Shown here one piece after another: positions 17,715 to 26,379 of a stretch of DNA of 41,470 nt. The stretch spans positions 1 through 41,470 of the forward strand of contig REGJ01000008.1 of assembly GCA_003702525.1 (NCBI GenBank), written 5' to 3'. Under the pieces are notes generated by a model. That model saw nothing but the letters and a program-made list of their open reading frames with translations. It had not been told where the DNA came from and did not search any database. The translations under genes were made by a program, and so were the position numbers. Each line of letters begins with the position of its first letter. Within the stretch, counting starts at the first letter, position 1. The DNA comes from Candidatus Nitrosopumilus sp. Lineage in GTDB: Archaea > Thermoproteota > Nitrososphaeria > Nitrososphaerales > Nitrosopumilaceae.

Positions 17715-18454
17715 ATTAGAATATCTTTATCTGAACTTACTAATGGTTTTTTTGGAACATCAAATATCTTAAATGAATCCAAATACTTCAAATGCTTTGA
17801 AATTGATTTTTCATCCAAAGTAATTAGTATTCTGTCATCATGTTGGATTTCATACTGTGAAATATCTGATGGGAATTTTTCTCCATTAAGATACACTTGA
17901 ACAGTTTTTCTCTCATCTGTGCAAAACTCATTAGCATTTTTAGAAAAACCATATTCCACGAAAATACAATCATATGTGACTTTTAACCCGATTGATACAA
18001 AGAGCATCTCTAATGGCACTCCTGTCGCATGCTTGTGGATCAAATATGGATTGTGATCCTCAAAATGAATGTATTTACCAGATAATTGGAATTGTGGTAA
18101 TCCAAAATTCAATTGCTCTCCATCTAATACAACAAGTATTGCAGCATGTGCATGATCACTTCCATACTCTCCAATGTTGTATTGATTTGCCAAAATTTGT
18201 TCTGGACTCATGTTCAGTGTGTTTTGTACAATTTGTGAATCGATCTCATTTTGATTCAAAAAATAGTATGAAAGGAACCCTGCAGATATGATTGTAAAAG
18301 CTATTACTCCTATTGCAAGACCTTTGCTTTTTGATTTTGGTGTACTTTCGTATGGTGCAATTTGCTGTTCATATGTAAAATTACTTTCTTCATAACGACC
18401 TGGTAGACTATAATCTGAATCACCATCTTTTGGCAGTACTTTATCTTCAGACAA
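17711..18454 (-). CDS. Membrane-anchored extracellular protein with conserved-type His cluster
   Basis: A 247-residue protein. A polar cytoplasmic N terminus of about 45 residues precedes a single membrane segment (about 46-66). The extracellular part carries DHAHAAILVVLDGEQL and HFEDHNPYLIHKHATGV, that is six His in 40 residues, plus two Cys (about 163 and 178) that could pair. A beta-rich tail contains VYLNGEKF. The His-His-Ala and HxH pattern next to a short '-DG-' strand recalls an uncharacterised family of anchored proteins in Actinobacteria and Chloroflexi. A metal-binding role is possible but is inference. Confidence 0.65.
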   Translation of the reverse strand: MSEDKVLPKDGDSDYSLPGRYEESNFTYEQQIAPYESTPKSKSKGLAIGVIAFTIISAGFLSYYFLNQNEIDSQIVQNTLNMSPEQILANQYNIGEYGSDHAHAAILVVLDGEQLNFGLPQFQLSGKYIHFEDHNPYLIHKHATGVPLEMLFVSIGLKVTYDCIFVEYGFSKNANEFCTDERKTVQVYLNGEKFPSDISQYEIQHDDRILITLDEKSISKHLKYLDSFKIFDVPKKPLVSSDKDILI

Positions 18455-18536
18455 TTATATGAAATTCCTGATTGTTTGTATAAATGTCCTCAACCTCATG
18501 ATTAACGTATTTTAAAAGGCCAGGCCAAATTGTAGT

Positions 18537-19028
18537 GTGACTACTAGGGCTCAGGCACTAATTCCAATTACAATTGCTGCTGTAATTGTTGGAATTGTAG
18601 GCTTGATGTCTATTCCTAGCGAGAGTAAGTTGGAATCAGTAGAATTTCCTAGAGGTACTATACTAGTTGATGATGTCCCGCTTGAGGTGCAAATAGCAGA
18701 TACTGAACCTCGTAGAGTACGTGGCTTGATGTTCCAAGATCAACTACCTTATGATCAAGGAATGATCTTTGTCTTTGATGAACCAGGACTTTATTCACTA
18801 TGGATGCTTAACATGCAATTCCCACTTGATATGATGTGGTTTGATGAAAATGGCAAAATAGTTCACATCGAACAAGATGTCCCTCCGTGCAAAGCTGCAC
18901 TGGAAATTGCTACTTGCCAAAGTGTAGTTCCTGAACAAGAAGCAGTATATGTCCTTGAAGTAACTGCTGGATTTATTGAACAAAATAATATTACAAAAGA
19001 TTCTGTTCTAACTATAATTTCTATCTAG
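18537..19028 (+). CDS. DUF192-family exported protein
   Basis: A 163-residue protein with an N-terminal hydrophobic segment (about residues 6-25) that looks like a signal anchor. The DUF192 domain follows: VQIADTEPRRVRGLMFQ, then MIFVFDEPGLYSLWMLNM, then FPLDMMWFDENGKIVHI. A Cys pair (about 120 and 127) sits in a PPCKAALEIATCQ segment. Function of the family is poorly known. The start is GTG at 18537; an AT-rich element (GTATTTTAAAA, about 18507-18517) is well placed for a leaderless or short-leader transcript. Two further plus-strand genes for envelope proteins follow. Confidence 0.85.
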   Translation: MTTRAQALIPITIAAVIVGIVGLMSIPSESKLESVEFPRGTILVDDVPLEVQIADTEPRRVRGLMFQDQLPYDQGMIFVFDEPGLYSLWMLNMQFPLDMMWFDENGKIVHIEQDVPPCKAALEIATCQSVVPEQEAVYVLEVTAGFIEQNNITKDSVLTIISI

Positions 19029-19062
19029 AATTGCAAAACCTTATCTTTGAATGTTATAGTTG

Positions 19063-19704
19063 ATGTTTGTGAATAAATTAATTATGATTCCGATAATTCT
19101 TGGTATTGCAGCTGCTGCATCATATGCACTGTTAGTTCCTGAAGAACCATCTGAACCACTTACTACTCCAATCTACAATTCTGGTTTTACTTACTATGAT
19201 ATTGAAGACATTCAAACATCTCTACGAGAACATGAAATTTTTGTATCTTCTCCTACTGCAATAACTGATCACACTATTAGCCAATACTGTACATTTTTTG
19301 AAAAAGGTCTTCCGAGAAATGTAGAATATTGTACGACTACAGCTGTTCTAGATTCAGATGGTAATACTATTGGTAACATTAACATTGGCGGAAGCACTGC
19401 ATCTCCAATTCTAGCTATTGCGAACCTTGAAACTGATACTTTGGAATCTGATAAAGAAACAACATATACAATATTTGAAACTGTACTTGAGACACTTGTT
19501 TGTGATTGTTGGGAGGAAGAAGAATCTATTGGCTTTGAAACTATGTCTGAATGGCTAGATACTGTGCACACTTTCTATTATGATTCAGACGAGCGTAGCA
19601 TCAAATCAAAAATTGATAATTTAGCTGACACTGAAATTCTCTTTGAGATTACTCCAAAAGATGATTCTGTTTTACAGACATTAATCATTACAAAACACGT
19701 CTAA
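19063..19704 (+). CDS. Hypothetical exported/anchored protein, 213 aa
   Basis: An N-terminal hydrophobic helix (about residues 6-24, LIMIPIILGIAAAASYALLV) acts as signal or anchor. The remainder is an acidic extracellular domain with five Cys, including CDCWEEEESIGF. I do not recognise the family. ATG at 19063 is taken rather than the TTG immediately before it. It lies between the DUF192 and TauE-like genes on the same strand and may share their promoter. Confidence 0.6.
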   Translation: MFVNKLIMIPIILGIAAAASYALLVPEEPSEPLTTPIYNSGFTYYDIEDIQTSLREHEIFVSSPTAITDHTISQYCTFFEKGLPRNVEYCTTTAVLDSDGNTIGNINIGGSTASPILAIANLETDTLESDKETTYTIFETVLETLVCDCWEEEESIGFETMSEWLDTVHTFYYDSDERSIKSKIDNLADTEILFEITPKDDSVLQTLIITKHV

Positions 19705-19727
19705 TTATATACGACAAAATTCTTTGA

Positions 19728-20510
19728 TTGGCGATTAAGATGATTGATCAATTATGGCTTATCCTCTTAGGCTTTGCAGGAGGAATCTTAGGTTCTATGA
19801 TTGGACTAGGTGGAGGCATTATTGTAGTTCCAGTTTTAACTTTCTTGGGATTTTCACCAACTGCTGCTGCAAGTAATAGTTTGTTTGCAGCACTTAGTAA
19901 TGCTGTCGCATCTACTATTTCCTATTCTAAACAAAAACGGATTGAATATTCTTTAGGATTAAAACTTGGATTGTTATCTATTCCTGGAACTGTTTTAGGT
20001 GCAGTTATTTCATCTAATGTTGCTCCTGATGTTTTCAAAGTTTTGTTTGGATTGGTATTGATAGCTTCGGCTGCATACATCTTTCTTCGAAGAAACCTCG
20101 AGAACAAACAAAAAACTATCTCAAAACAAATGATGATCTTTGCAATTGGTGCAAGCTTCTTTGCAGGAATTATTTCATCATTTTTTGGAATAGGAGGGGG
20201 GATAGTCTTTGTTCCATTAATGGTTGCTGGTATGGGAATGGCAATGAAAAGAGCTGCACCTACGTCTCAATTGATTTTACTTTTTGCATCTCTTTCTGGT
20301 GTTATTACTCACAGTTTACTCGGACATCCTGATTTCACACAAGCTGGATTTTTGGCAATTGGCTCATTTGTTGGAGGATTAGTTGGAGCAAGACTCTCAA
20401 TTGACATCAAAGAAAGATATCTGCAAATTCTAGTTTCAGTTGTAATCTTAATTGCTGCTGCAAAACTATTCTATGATTCAACAACTGGTTCTGGAATTGT
20501 AGGATTTTAG
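19728..20510 (+). CDS. TauE/SafE-family membrane transporter (anion/sulfonate exporter-like)
   Basis: A 260-residue polytopic protein with about eight membrane segments. The two internal repeats each begin with a glycine-rich motif: GSMIGLGGGIIVVPVLTFLG near residue 22 and SFFGIGGGIVFVPLMVAGMG near 150. This is the signature of the TauE/SafE family, which moves sulfite, sulfoacetate or other organic anions. Substrate is not predictable here. TTG at 19728 gives the length used; ATG at 19740 is an equally good start and would remove four residues. Confidence 0.88.
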   Translation: MAIKMIDQLWLILLGFAGGILGSMIGLGGGIIVVPVLTFLGFSPTAAASNSLFAALSNAVASTISYSKQKRIEYSLGLKLGLLSIPGTVLGAVISSNVAPDVFKVLFGLVLIASAAYIFLRRNLENKQKTISKQMMIFAIGASFFAGIISSFFGIGGGIVFVPLMVAGMGMAMKRAAPTSQLILLFASLSGVITHSLLGHPDFTQAGFLAIGSFVGGLVGARLSIDIKERYLQILVSVVILIAAAKLFYDSTTGSGIVGF

Positions 20511-20530
20511 CCTCAAAAATTTTTCTGCAC

Positions 20531-20539
20531 TTTTATAGT
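20531..20539 (+). promoter_or_regulatory. TATA box preceding the candidate ncRNA
   Basis: TTTTATAGT at 20531-20539 follows the tauE-like stop by 20 bases and would place transcription start around 20558-20562, at the first base-paired element. No open reading frame starts at the predicted site. Confidence 0.45.
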
Positions 20540-20557
20540 TATTTTGTGATGTATAGT

Positions 20558-20620
20558 GTTCGTTAGGTCTTTGACCTAAGGGCGGGGGAGACTAGTCGGC
20601 TCTCCTGTTTTATTCTTTTG
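20558..20620 (+). ncRNA. Candidate structured small RNA (two hairpins and T-rich end)
   Basis: The segment has a perfect 7-bp stem, TTAGGTC (20563-20569) with GACCTAA (20573-20579), closed by TTT. It is followed by GC-rich sequence and a second stem, GGAGA (20587-20591) with TCTCC (20601-20605), whose loop holds the palindrome GACTAGTC in part. T-rich sequence (20607-20619) follows and could end transcription. The GC content is far above the surrounding DNA, which is typical of stable RNAs in AT-rich archaea. A TATA box lies 26 bases upstream. I cannot match it to a known RNA family. Confidence 0.45.
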
Positions 20621-20756
20621 TTGAATTTTATGATGCTTTTTTCTGATTAAATTAATGTGTACAATTACAACGGACAAAATATGAATCAATCAACATAAAT
20701 CCCGAGACAAAAATTCTAGAGTGGAATTTCAGAATTACATAGTGAATAAATTCAAA

Positions 20757-20764
20757 CTTTTATT
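20757..20764 (+). promoter_or_regulatory. lig: TATA-like element supporting the ligase start
   Basis: CTTTTATT centred about 26 bases before the GTG at 20787. This supports a leaderless transcript whose first codon is that GTG, rather than the earlier in-frame GTG at 20721. Confidence 0.45.
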
Positions 20765-20786
20765 CAAGATTAAGAAGACAGTTAGT

Positions 20787-22553
20787 GTGGAGTTTTCAAT
20801 TTTAGCTGATACATTTTACAAAATGGAATCAACTAGAAAAAGACTGGAATTAACCCAGTACCTGGTAGAATTATTTGAAAAAACCCCCCAAGAAGTAATT
20901 TCAAAGATAGTCTATCTATTACAAGGAAAACTAAGACCCGATTTTGAGGGAGTAGAGTTAGGAGTTGCAGAAAAACTTGCAATAAGAGCAATTTCAAAGT
21001 CATCAGGAATTCCAATTAAAAAAATTGAAGATGAATACAGAAAAGGAGGGGACTTGGGACATGCTGCAACTGTAATTCTAGAACAAAAAACTCAGACAAC
21101 ATTTCTTGTAGAAGACATTACAGTAGAACGAGTTTACGAGACACTGTTCAAAATTGCAAAACTTGAAGGGAATAGATCACAAGACATGAAGATGAAATAC
21201 ATTTCCAGTCTACTAAATGACGCAAGTCCGTTAGAAGCAAGTTTCATTCTAAAGCTATTGTTAGGCACACTAAGACTAGGAATTGCAGAAAATACCGTGA
21301 TGGATGCACTAGCAATAGCATTTTCAGGAAACAAAGAGAATCGAAAAATTTTGGAACATGCATACAATGTTTCTAGTGATTTAGGAAAAGTGGCAGAAGT
21401 TTTAGCATCTGAAGGATTAGAAGGAGTTAAGGAATTCAAAATAATTTTGTTTAATCCAATTAGACCAATGCTTGCAGACAGAGTAAAGAGTGAACAAGAA
21501 GCAATTGAAAAAATGGGAAGCGAGTTTGCAGCTGAATACAAACTAGATGGAGAAAGAGTACAACTACACATAGAAGGAGATAAAGTAGTTTTGTTTTCAA
21601 GAAGTCTAGAAAATATTTCAAGTTACTATCCAGACATTATAGAAAAAATTCCAAAAACAATTCAAGCAGAAAACATCATACTAGAAGCAGAAGCAGTTGC
21701 AATTAATGAAAACACTGGAGAGTTTTTACCATTTCAGGAATTAATGCATAGAAGAAGAAAATACAAAATAGAAAAAGCAGTGACTCAATACCCAATAACA
21801 GTTAATCTCTTTGATGTTTTGTATTGCAATGGAAAAAGTTGCTTGGAATTAGACTACAAAGAACGAAGAAAAAAGATGGAAAAAGTGGTAAAAGAAAATG
21901 ACTTTGTAAAACATATTCCAATGACCATAGTCAAAAATGAAAACGACATTGAGGACTTTTTTGAAAACAGCATTAATGCAGGAAGTGAAGGGTTAATGCT
22001 AAAGATACTTGACAGTCCATATCAGGCAGGTTCAAGAGGAAGTCACTGGTTAAAACTCAAAAGAGAATATCAAAATGAACTCGGAGATAGTTTAGATCTT
22101 GTTGTTATAGGAGGATTCTTTGGAAAAGGAAGAAGAACAGGAAACTATGGCACTCTTTTGTTAGCAACATATGAAGAAGACGAAGACACATTTACCAGTA
22201 TTTGTAAAGTTGGTACAGGATTTTCAGATGAAGATTTAGATCAATTATATCAAATTCTAAATCCCAAAGTTACAATCAAGAAAAATCCACGTATTGACAG
22301 CGAGATGGAATCTGATGTTTGGTTTGAACCAGAATTAGTGATTGAAGTTGTTGCATCTGAAATTACACTCAGTCCAATTCACAAAGCAGCTAGAGATAAG
22401 ATTAGAAAGGGAGCAGGACTTGCATTGAGATTTCCAAAATTCACAGGAAAGATGAGAATTGAAAAAATGGCAGAAGATGCATCTACAAATGAAGAAGTGA
22501 TCACATTATACCAAGGTCAGAAAAAAGTAGCACATGACAAAAGTCTCATGTAA
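20787..22553 (+). CDS. lig: ATP-dependent DNA ligase
   Basis: Joins nicks in replication and repair. From GTG at 20787 the protein is 588 residues and begins (M)EFSILADTFYKMESTRKR, the normal start of archaeal ligases. The 22 residues that an upstream GTG at 20721 would add have no counterpart. An N-terminal DNA-binding domain (about 1-200) precedes the nucleotidyltransferase domain, with the adenylated Lys252 in EYKLDGERVQ. Further motifs include FSRSLENISSYYPD, an EAEAV segment, EGLMLK and WLKLKREY. The OB-fold C-terminal domain follows. It is a vertically inherited core gene. Confidence 0.95.
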   Translation: MEFSILADTFYKMESTRKRLELTQYLVELFEKTPQEVISKIVYLLQGKLRPDFEGVELGVAEKLAIRAISKSSGIPIKKIEDEYRKGGDLGHAATVILEQKTQTTFLVEDITVERVYETLFKIAKLEGNRSQDMKMKYISSLLNDASPLEASFILKLLLGTLRLGIAENTVMDALAIAFSGNKENRKILEHAYNVSSDLGKVAEVLASEGLEGVKEFKIILFNPIRPMLADRVKSEQEAIEKMGSEFAAEYKLDGERVQLHIEGDKVVLFSRSLENISSYYPDIIEKIPKTIQAENIILEAEAVAINENTGEFLPFQELMHRRRKYKIEKAVTQYPITVNLFDVLYCNGKSCLELDYKERRKKMEKVVKENDFVKHIPMTIVKNENDIEDFFENSINAGSEGLMLKILDSPYQAGSRGSHWLKLKREYQNELGDSLDLVVIGGFFGKGRRTGNYGTLLLATYEEDEDTFTSICKVGTGFSDEDLDQLYQILNPKVTIKKNPRIDSEMESDVWFEPELVIEVVASEITLSPIHKAARDKIRKGAGLALRFPKFTGKMRIEKMAEDASTNEEVITLYQGQKKVAHDKSLM

Positions 22554-22585
22554 TTATGCTCAAAAAATATCAAAAATCATAGAGG

Positions 22586-22593
22586 ATTTAAAT
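22586..22593 (+). promoter_or_regulatory. TATA box for the DUF47/PhoU-like gene
   Basis: TTTAAATT about 30 bases before the ATG at 22620, giving a transcript with little or no leader. It shows that the gene has its own promoter independent of the ligase. Confidence 0.45.
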
Positions 22594-22619
22594 TACCTTG
22601 GGATTAGGTAGTTTTTGTT

Positions 22620-23273
22620 ATGTATAGCGGAGAGCTTGAAGTTCAAGCAAAAAGAAAGGCTATAGCAGTTTTACAAGACGAAATCAACAGAATTCTAAAT
22701 GCTTCCAGAGAACTAGCAACACTTCCTGAACTAATGATGAAAAAAGACAAGACAGCAATCAAAAACACATTAGAACAAATTTCTACAATTGAAGAAGAAG
22801 TAGAAAACCTAAGAAGAAAAATTACACGCGAAGTAGCAGATGTTGGAGGTTTGATCATGAACAGAGAGAATCTTCTAAACACAGCATATACAATGGATGA
22901 GATTGCAGGTTACATTACCGGAATTTCATTCAAACTTTCAAATGTAAAACCAGCTACTCTAAAAAGTGCAAAACTAGACAAAGACTTGACAAAACTAATC
23001 GAATTAGTTGTAGATGAAGTCTACAAACTAAATGAAATCATTAGAAGTCTCAATACAAACACTGCAAATGCAATTGAACTAGCACAAGAAACACAGACAA
23101 TTGAAAGAGAAATCGACATCAAATACAGACAAGCAACAATTAAGCTTCTAACAGAAGTAACAAACACCAAAGAATTGATGTTAATGAAAGACGTGATTGA
23201 GGGAATTGAAGAGATGGCAGACAAATGCCAAAGAGTGTCAGATTCTTTCATTTTGTTAGCATTAAGCCTATAA
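22620..23273 (+). CDS. DUF47/PhoU-related helical protein
   Basis: A 217-residue all-helical protein with long amphipathic helices. Its pattern resembles DUF47 proteins, which are PhoU-like and often accompany Pit phosphate transporters. Notable segments are REVADVGGLIMNRENLLNTA, YTMDEIAGYITGISFKL, and the C-terminal LMLMKDVIEGIEEMADKCQR. No phosphate transporter gene is adjacent, so the role in phosphate control is only a family-based guess. It has its own TATA box. Confidence 0.72.
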   Translation: MYSGELEVQAKRKAIAVLQDEINRILNASRELATLPELMMKKDKTAIKNTLEQISTIEEEVENLRRKITREVADVGGLIMNRENLLNTAYTMDEIAGYITGISFKLSNVKPATLKSAKLDKDLTKLIELVVDEVYKLNEIIRSLNTNTANAIELAQETQTIEREIDIKYRQATIKLLTEVTNTKELMLMKDVIEGIEEMADKCQRVSDSFILLALSL

Positions 23274-23358
23274 GCAAATCACATCTACACTTTTACTTTA
23301 TTTTCTATTTTCATAAGCATCAACAATCTAATGAATTCATATACACTAGAAGTATTGA

Positions 23359-23901
23359 ATGGTTATGAAAGGCGAGTTAATTGAAAATAGAGTAATTGTA
23401 TGGAACATTGAAGATTCTCGTAAACTTTTCAGTAATGGATATTATGGAAAGCCAATCGGGATTCCAAAACCAAAGATTGAAGAGATTGACGCACCTTTAG
23501 TTTTAGACTTGATTGAATCATTATACTTGCTAGAAAATAAAAAAATTACAATTTCAAAATCAAAACACAGAGTTACAGTTGAGCAAATGATAGAAATTTG
23601 TAAAAATGAACATCATGATTTTGATAAAAAATATCTAGTTTACAAAAATTTTAGAGACAAAGGATACATTATCAATCCCGGAATAAAATTTGGTTGTGAC
23701 TTTGCAGTTTACGAAAAAGGTCCAGGCATTGATCATGCTCCATTTTTGATTCAAGTTTACAATAGAAACGAACCAATTACATCAACAGGAATTGTACTTG
23801 CAGGAAGACTAGCAACATCAGTAAAAAAACAATTCATCTTGGCAATTCCTAAAGGCAAAGATAATGTGGACTTTTTGGCTTTAGATTGGTGGAAAGCCTA
23901 A
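23359..23901 (+). CDS. endA: tRNA-splicing endonuclease
   Basis: Cleaves bulge-helix-bulge introns from precursor tRNAs and rRNAs. The 180-residue homodimer/homotetramer-type subunit has the catalytic triad in its C-terminal half: Tyr in FGCDFAVY, His in IDHAPFLIQV and Lys in TSVKKQF. The N-terminal domain is the usual small mixed fold. ATG at 23359 is used; the in-frame ATG at 23365 is equally possible. Stops overlap the convergent minus-strand gene by 4 bases. Confidence 0.93.
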   Translation: MVMKGELIENRVIVWNIEDSRKLFSNGYYGKPIGIPKPKIEEIDAPLVLDLIESLYLLENKKITISKSKHRVTVEQMIEICKNEHHDFDKKYLVYKNFRDKGYIINPGIKFGCDFAVYEKGPGIDHAPFLIQVYNRNEPITSTGIVLAGRLATSVKKQFILAIPKGKDNVDFLALDWWKA

Positions 23902-24275
23902 ATTGATTTTATGTGACCTGCAATACGATCATAGATATCAAAAAGATCTTTTGTAATTCCAAATGCTAAATGATTATCCCATTTGCTTCTAATTCTTACT
24001 GCATTATCTGTTGGTTCAACATAGATTGTTGCATCTTTTACTGATTGTTTTGCAATCATGTCATTTAACTCAGAATCTTGATTTAGTTTCTCTGCAAGAG
24101 CACCTGGACCATTCCAACTTACACTCTCAACGGTTTTTGATGCAAAATGACCTCTTGTTTTGAGTTGTGTTTTTGCAACATAGCTACCAACATTTACACC
24201 GGCGTCTTTTCTTACAATAAAGTGTGCTTGGTATCTGTCTAGTGCGCCCCAAGGCATTGGATTTGGATCTTGCAT
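23898..24275 (-). CDS. Conserved-looking hypothetical protein, 125 aa
   Basis: Soluble protein with no recognised domain. Central NVGSYVAKTQLKTRGHFASK and a C-terminal ITKDLFDIYDRIAGHI helix are the most structured parts. It starts 2 bases after the stop of the 78-residue gene, so the two form an operon. Its codon choice (CCA, ACA, GCA) matches neighbours in the 20.7-26.8 kb stretch. Function unknown. Confidence 0.62.
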   Translation of the reverse strand: MQDPNPMPWGALDRYQAHFIVRKDAGVNVGSYVAKTQLKTRGHFASKTVESVSWNGPGALAEKLNQDSELNDMIAKQSVKDATIYVEPTDNAVRIRSKWDNHLAFGITKDLFDIYDRIAGHIKSI

Positions 24276-24277
24276 TT

Positions 24278-24514
24278 TTACCCCTTTTGAATAATTTGAA
24301 TTACGTCAATGTTAGAGTTCTTGACATCAAGACATCCTCTATTTGTTATCATTCTTGCTGTATGAGCAAAATATCTACTGTAATAATCACCTTGTTCAAC
24401 ATCATCAGTTCCGATCTCTTTGGATTCGGAATCTATACCGATCTCCTTTAACATACTACTAAATTTCTCAGGCCATGTCTGATAGACAAATGTATCTGGC
24501 TCTGTATCATGCAT
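24278..24514 (-). CDS. Hypothetical protein, 78 aa, first gene of a two-gene operon
   Basis: Acidic small protein beginning MHDTEPDTFVYQTWPEKFSS, with one Cys in NRGCLDV. No membrane segment or known motif. It is separated by 2 bases from the downstream 125-residue gene and is divergent from the tandem-SDR gene across a 96-base gap that probably carries both promoters. Confidence 0.58.
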   Translation of the reverse strand: MHDTEPDTFVYQTWPEKFSSMLKEIGIDSESKEIGTDDVEQGDYYSRYFAHTARMITNRGCLDVKNSNIDVIQIIQKG

Positions 24515-24610
24515 TAAAAATCCTGAATCATACCCACAAATAAAGATATCAAGAAAAAAGTCCTAGAGATCAATCCAAATAAATATCACAAAATATTTGA
24601 GAATTCTATT

Positions 24611-26377
24611 ATGTTAAAATTCCAAGACAAAGTCGCACTAGTAACAGGAAGCGGAACAGGTATTGGAAAAGCCATTGCAACAAAATTTGTAGAAAATGGA
24701 GCAAGTGTAATCATTCTGGGTAGAAGAAAAGAGCCACTGCAAGAGGCAGCAACAGAACTTGAGGGAAAAATTCCACAAGGAGTAAATGCTACAGTCAAAA
24801 TTTTTGCAGGAGTAGACGTTGCAGATGAAACAGCAATGAATGAAATGTTTGATACACTAAAAAATGAAGGAACAAATGTCGATTATATCATTAACAATGC
24901 AGGAGTTTCAGGTCCTGTAACGTGTTTTGCAAATTCCCCACTAGATGAATTCAAAAGTACTATTGCAATTCACTTGACTGGAACATTTTGGGGCTCAGTT
25001 CAAGCATTAAAAGTAATGAAAGAAGGAGGAAAGATAATTACAATTTCAACATTCTTTACTGAAGAAAAACCATTAGAACAAAGACCATACCGATTTAGAA
25101 GTCCATACACAGCATCACAAGGTGCAAAGAATAGACTTGCTGAATGCATGTCATGGGAATTAACTGATAAAGGAATCATATCAATTGCAACAAATCCGGG
25201 CCCAGTTCATTCAGATAGAATTTACAAGACAGTATATCCAAAAGCAGCTGCAGAATTTATGAGAGTTAGTGGATTTGAGGATTTGACTCCTGTTCAAGTT
25301 GAAGAAGCAAAAGACGATTTGTTAGAATGTATCCAAGCAGATGGAATTGACAAAGAAGGAATTGCAAAAACAGCAGAAAAATTGGCAAATGGAAGAGATG
25401 TTGCAAAATTAACAGAGACATTTACAAATCTATTAACAAAAATTAAAACCATAGCTGAGAAAGTACAAAACAACACTTCTCATATGATTGCAAATAGAGA
25501 ATTTTTGTCACAAGCACAAGTATCTGAAACCGTTCTCAACTTGTGTGATGATGAAATTGCAAAAATTATCAACGGTAAAGTGATTCCAGGAGATAGAGTA
25601 TTTTATCCAGTAAAACCTCACATAGGAACCACCGCACCAGGAGTTCATCAACCAGACTTTACAGGAAAAGCAGTGGTCTTTACCATTGATGGAACAGACA
25701 AGACAGACGCTGAGAGAGTTGAATTTTTGGCAAGCCATGTTGAGAAAAATGGTGGTAAAGTTGCATGTTTCATTTCACAATCAACACCTCAAGAAATTCA
25801 AGATTCCATTAGTGGAAAATTCCACTCTCATGTAGTAGACATCAAAAATCCTGAGGAAGTAGAAAGATGGCTAAACACTGCCAAGACAAACATTGGAGAA
25901 ATCCTAGCAGTGGTTCACGTTACAGGTAAACTGCCAGAAGTAGGAAATCTAACTGAATTAACTAGAGCAGGCTGGGAAGAACTAGTTGCAAAATTCATCT
26001 CAACTCCCGCAACTGTTGCTCAAAGAACATTGGAGCAATTTGTTCCAGGAGGAGGAAAAGATCCAAGACTTTACAAAGATAAGACAGGTGCCATCATGAT
26101 TATCGGTCCAGACTTGCCAGTAGGGAAAAAAGTTTCAGGAACACAAAGAGCCCAAGTGGAAGTTTTTAGAGGAGCATTAAGACCATTTACAACAACAGTT
26201 AATCAAGAATTAAGTGATGTTCTAAAATCTAAAATCAGAATGTTTACTGTTTTCCCAGGTTCTGTAACAGGAATCGAGCCAGACAATCAAAAAATTGCAG
26301 ATGCATTTAATTTCCTAGTATCAGAAAATGCTGCTTCATCATCTGAAGTAACTTTCTGTGTTGACGAATCAAGATAA
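24611..26377 (+). CDS. Tandem short-chain dehydrogenase (two Rossmann SDR domains), MCR N-half-like
   Basis: A 588-residue protein made of two SDR-type Rossmann units. The first (about residues 1-250) is complete: VALVTGSGTGIGKAIA binds NAD(P), NNAGVSG is the structural motif, and the active-site Tyr lies in SPYTASQGAKNRL with PGPVHSDRI after it. A helical insert follows (about 250-330). The second unit (from about 350) keeps the fold pattern but has no clear TGxxxGxG or YxxxK, so it is probably non-catalytic. The order and the SDRI segment recall the N-terminal half of Chloroflexus malonyl-CoA reductase, which reduces malonate semialdehyde. A TATA-like element lies about 30 bases upstream. 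The MaoC-like gene follows after 2 bases. Confidence 0.8.
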   Translation: MLKFQDKVALVTGSGTGIGKAIATKFVENGASVIILGRRKEPLQEAATELEGKIPQGVNATVKIFAGVDVADETAMNEMFDTLKNEGTNVDYIINNAGVSGPVTCFANSPLDEFKSTIAIHLTGTFWGSVQALKVMKEGGKIITISTFFTEEKPLEQRPYRFRSPYTASQGAKNRLAECMSWELTDKGIISIATNPGPVHSDRIYKTVYPKAAAEFMRVSGFEDLTPVQVEEAKDDLLECIQADGIDKEGIAKTAEKLANGRDVAKLTETFTNLLTKIKTIAEKVQNNTSHMIANREFLSQAQVSETVLNLCDDEIAKIINGKVIPGDRVFYPVKPHIGTTAPGVHQPDFTGKAVVFTIDGTDKTDAERVEFLASHVEKNGGKVACFISQSTPQEIQDSISGKFHSHVVDIKNPEEVERWLNTAKTNIGEILAVVHVTGKLPEVGNLTELTRAGWEELVAKFISTPATVAQRTLEQFVPGGGKDPRLYKDKTGAIMIIGPDLPVGKKVSGTQRAQVEVFRGALRPFTTTVNQELSDVLKSKIRMFTVFPGSVTGIEPDNQKIADAFNFLVSENAASSSEVTFCVDESR

Positions 26378-26379
26378 GG

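Noticed and set aside
20546-20646. C/D-box guide RNA reading of the 20.5-20.65 kb gap (GTGATGT at 20546 and CTGA at 20643)
   Set aside because: The boxes are about 100 bases apart with poor C-box match and no clear D'/C' pair, and the two hairpins between them are not expected in a C/D RNA.
20721-20786. Longer DNA ligase starting at GTG 20721
   Set aside because: The added 22 residues do not fit the start of archaeal ligases, and a TATA-like element lies right before GTG 20787.
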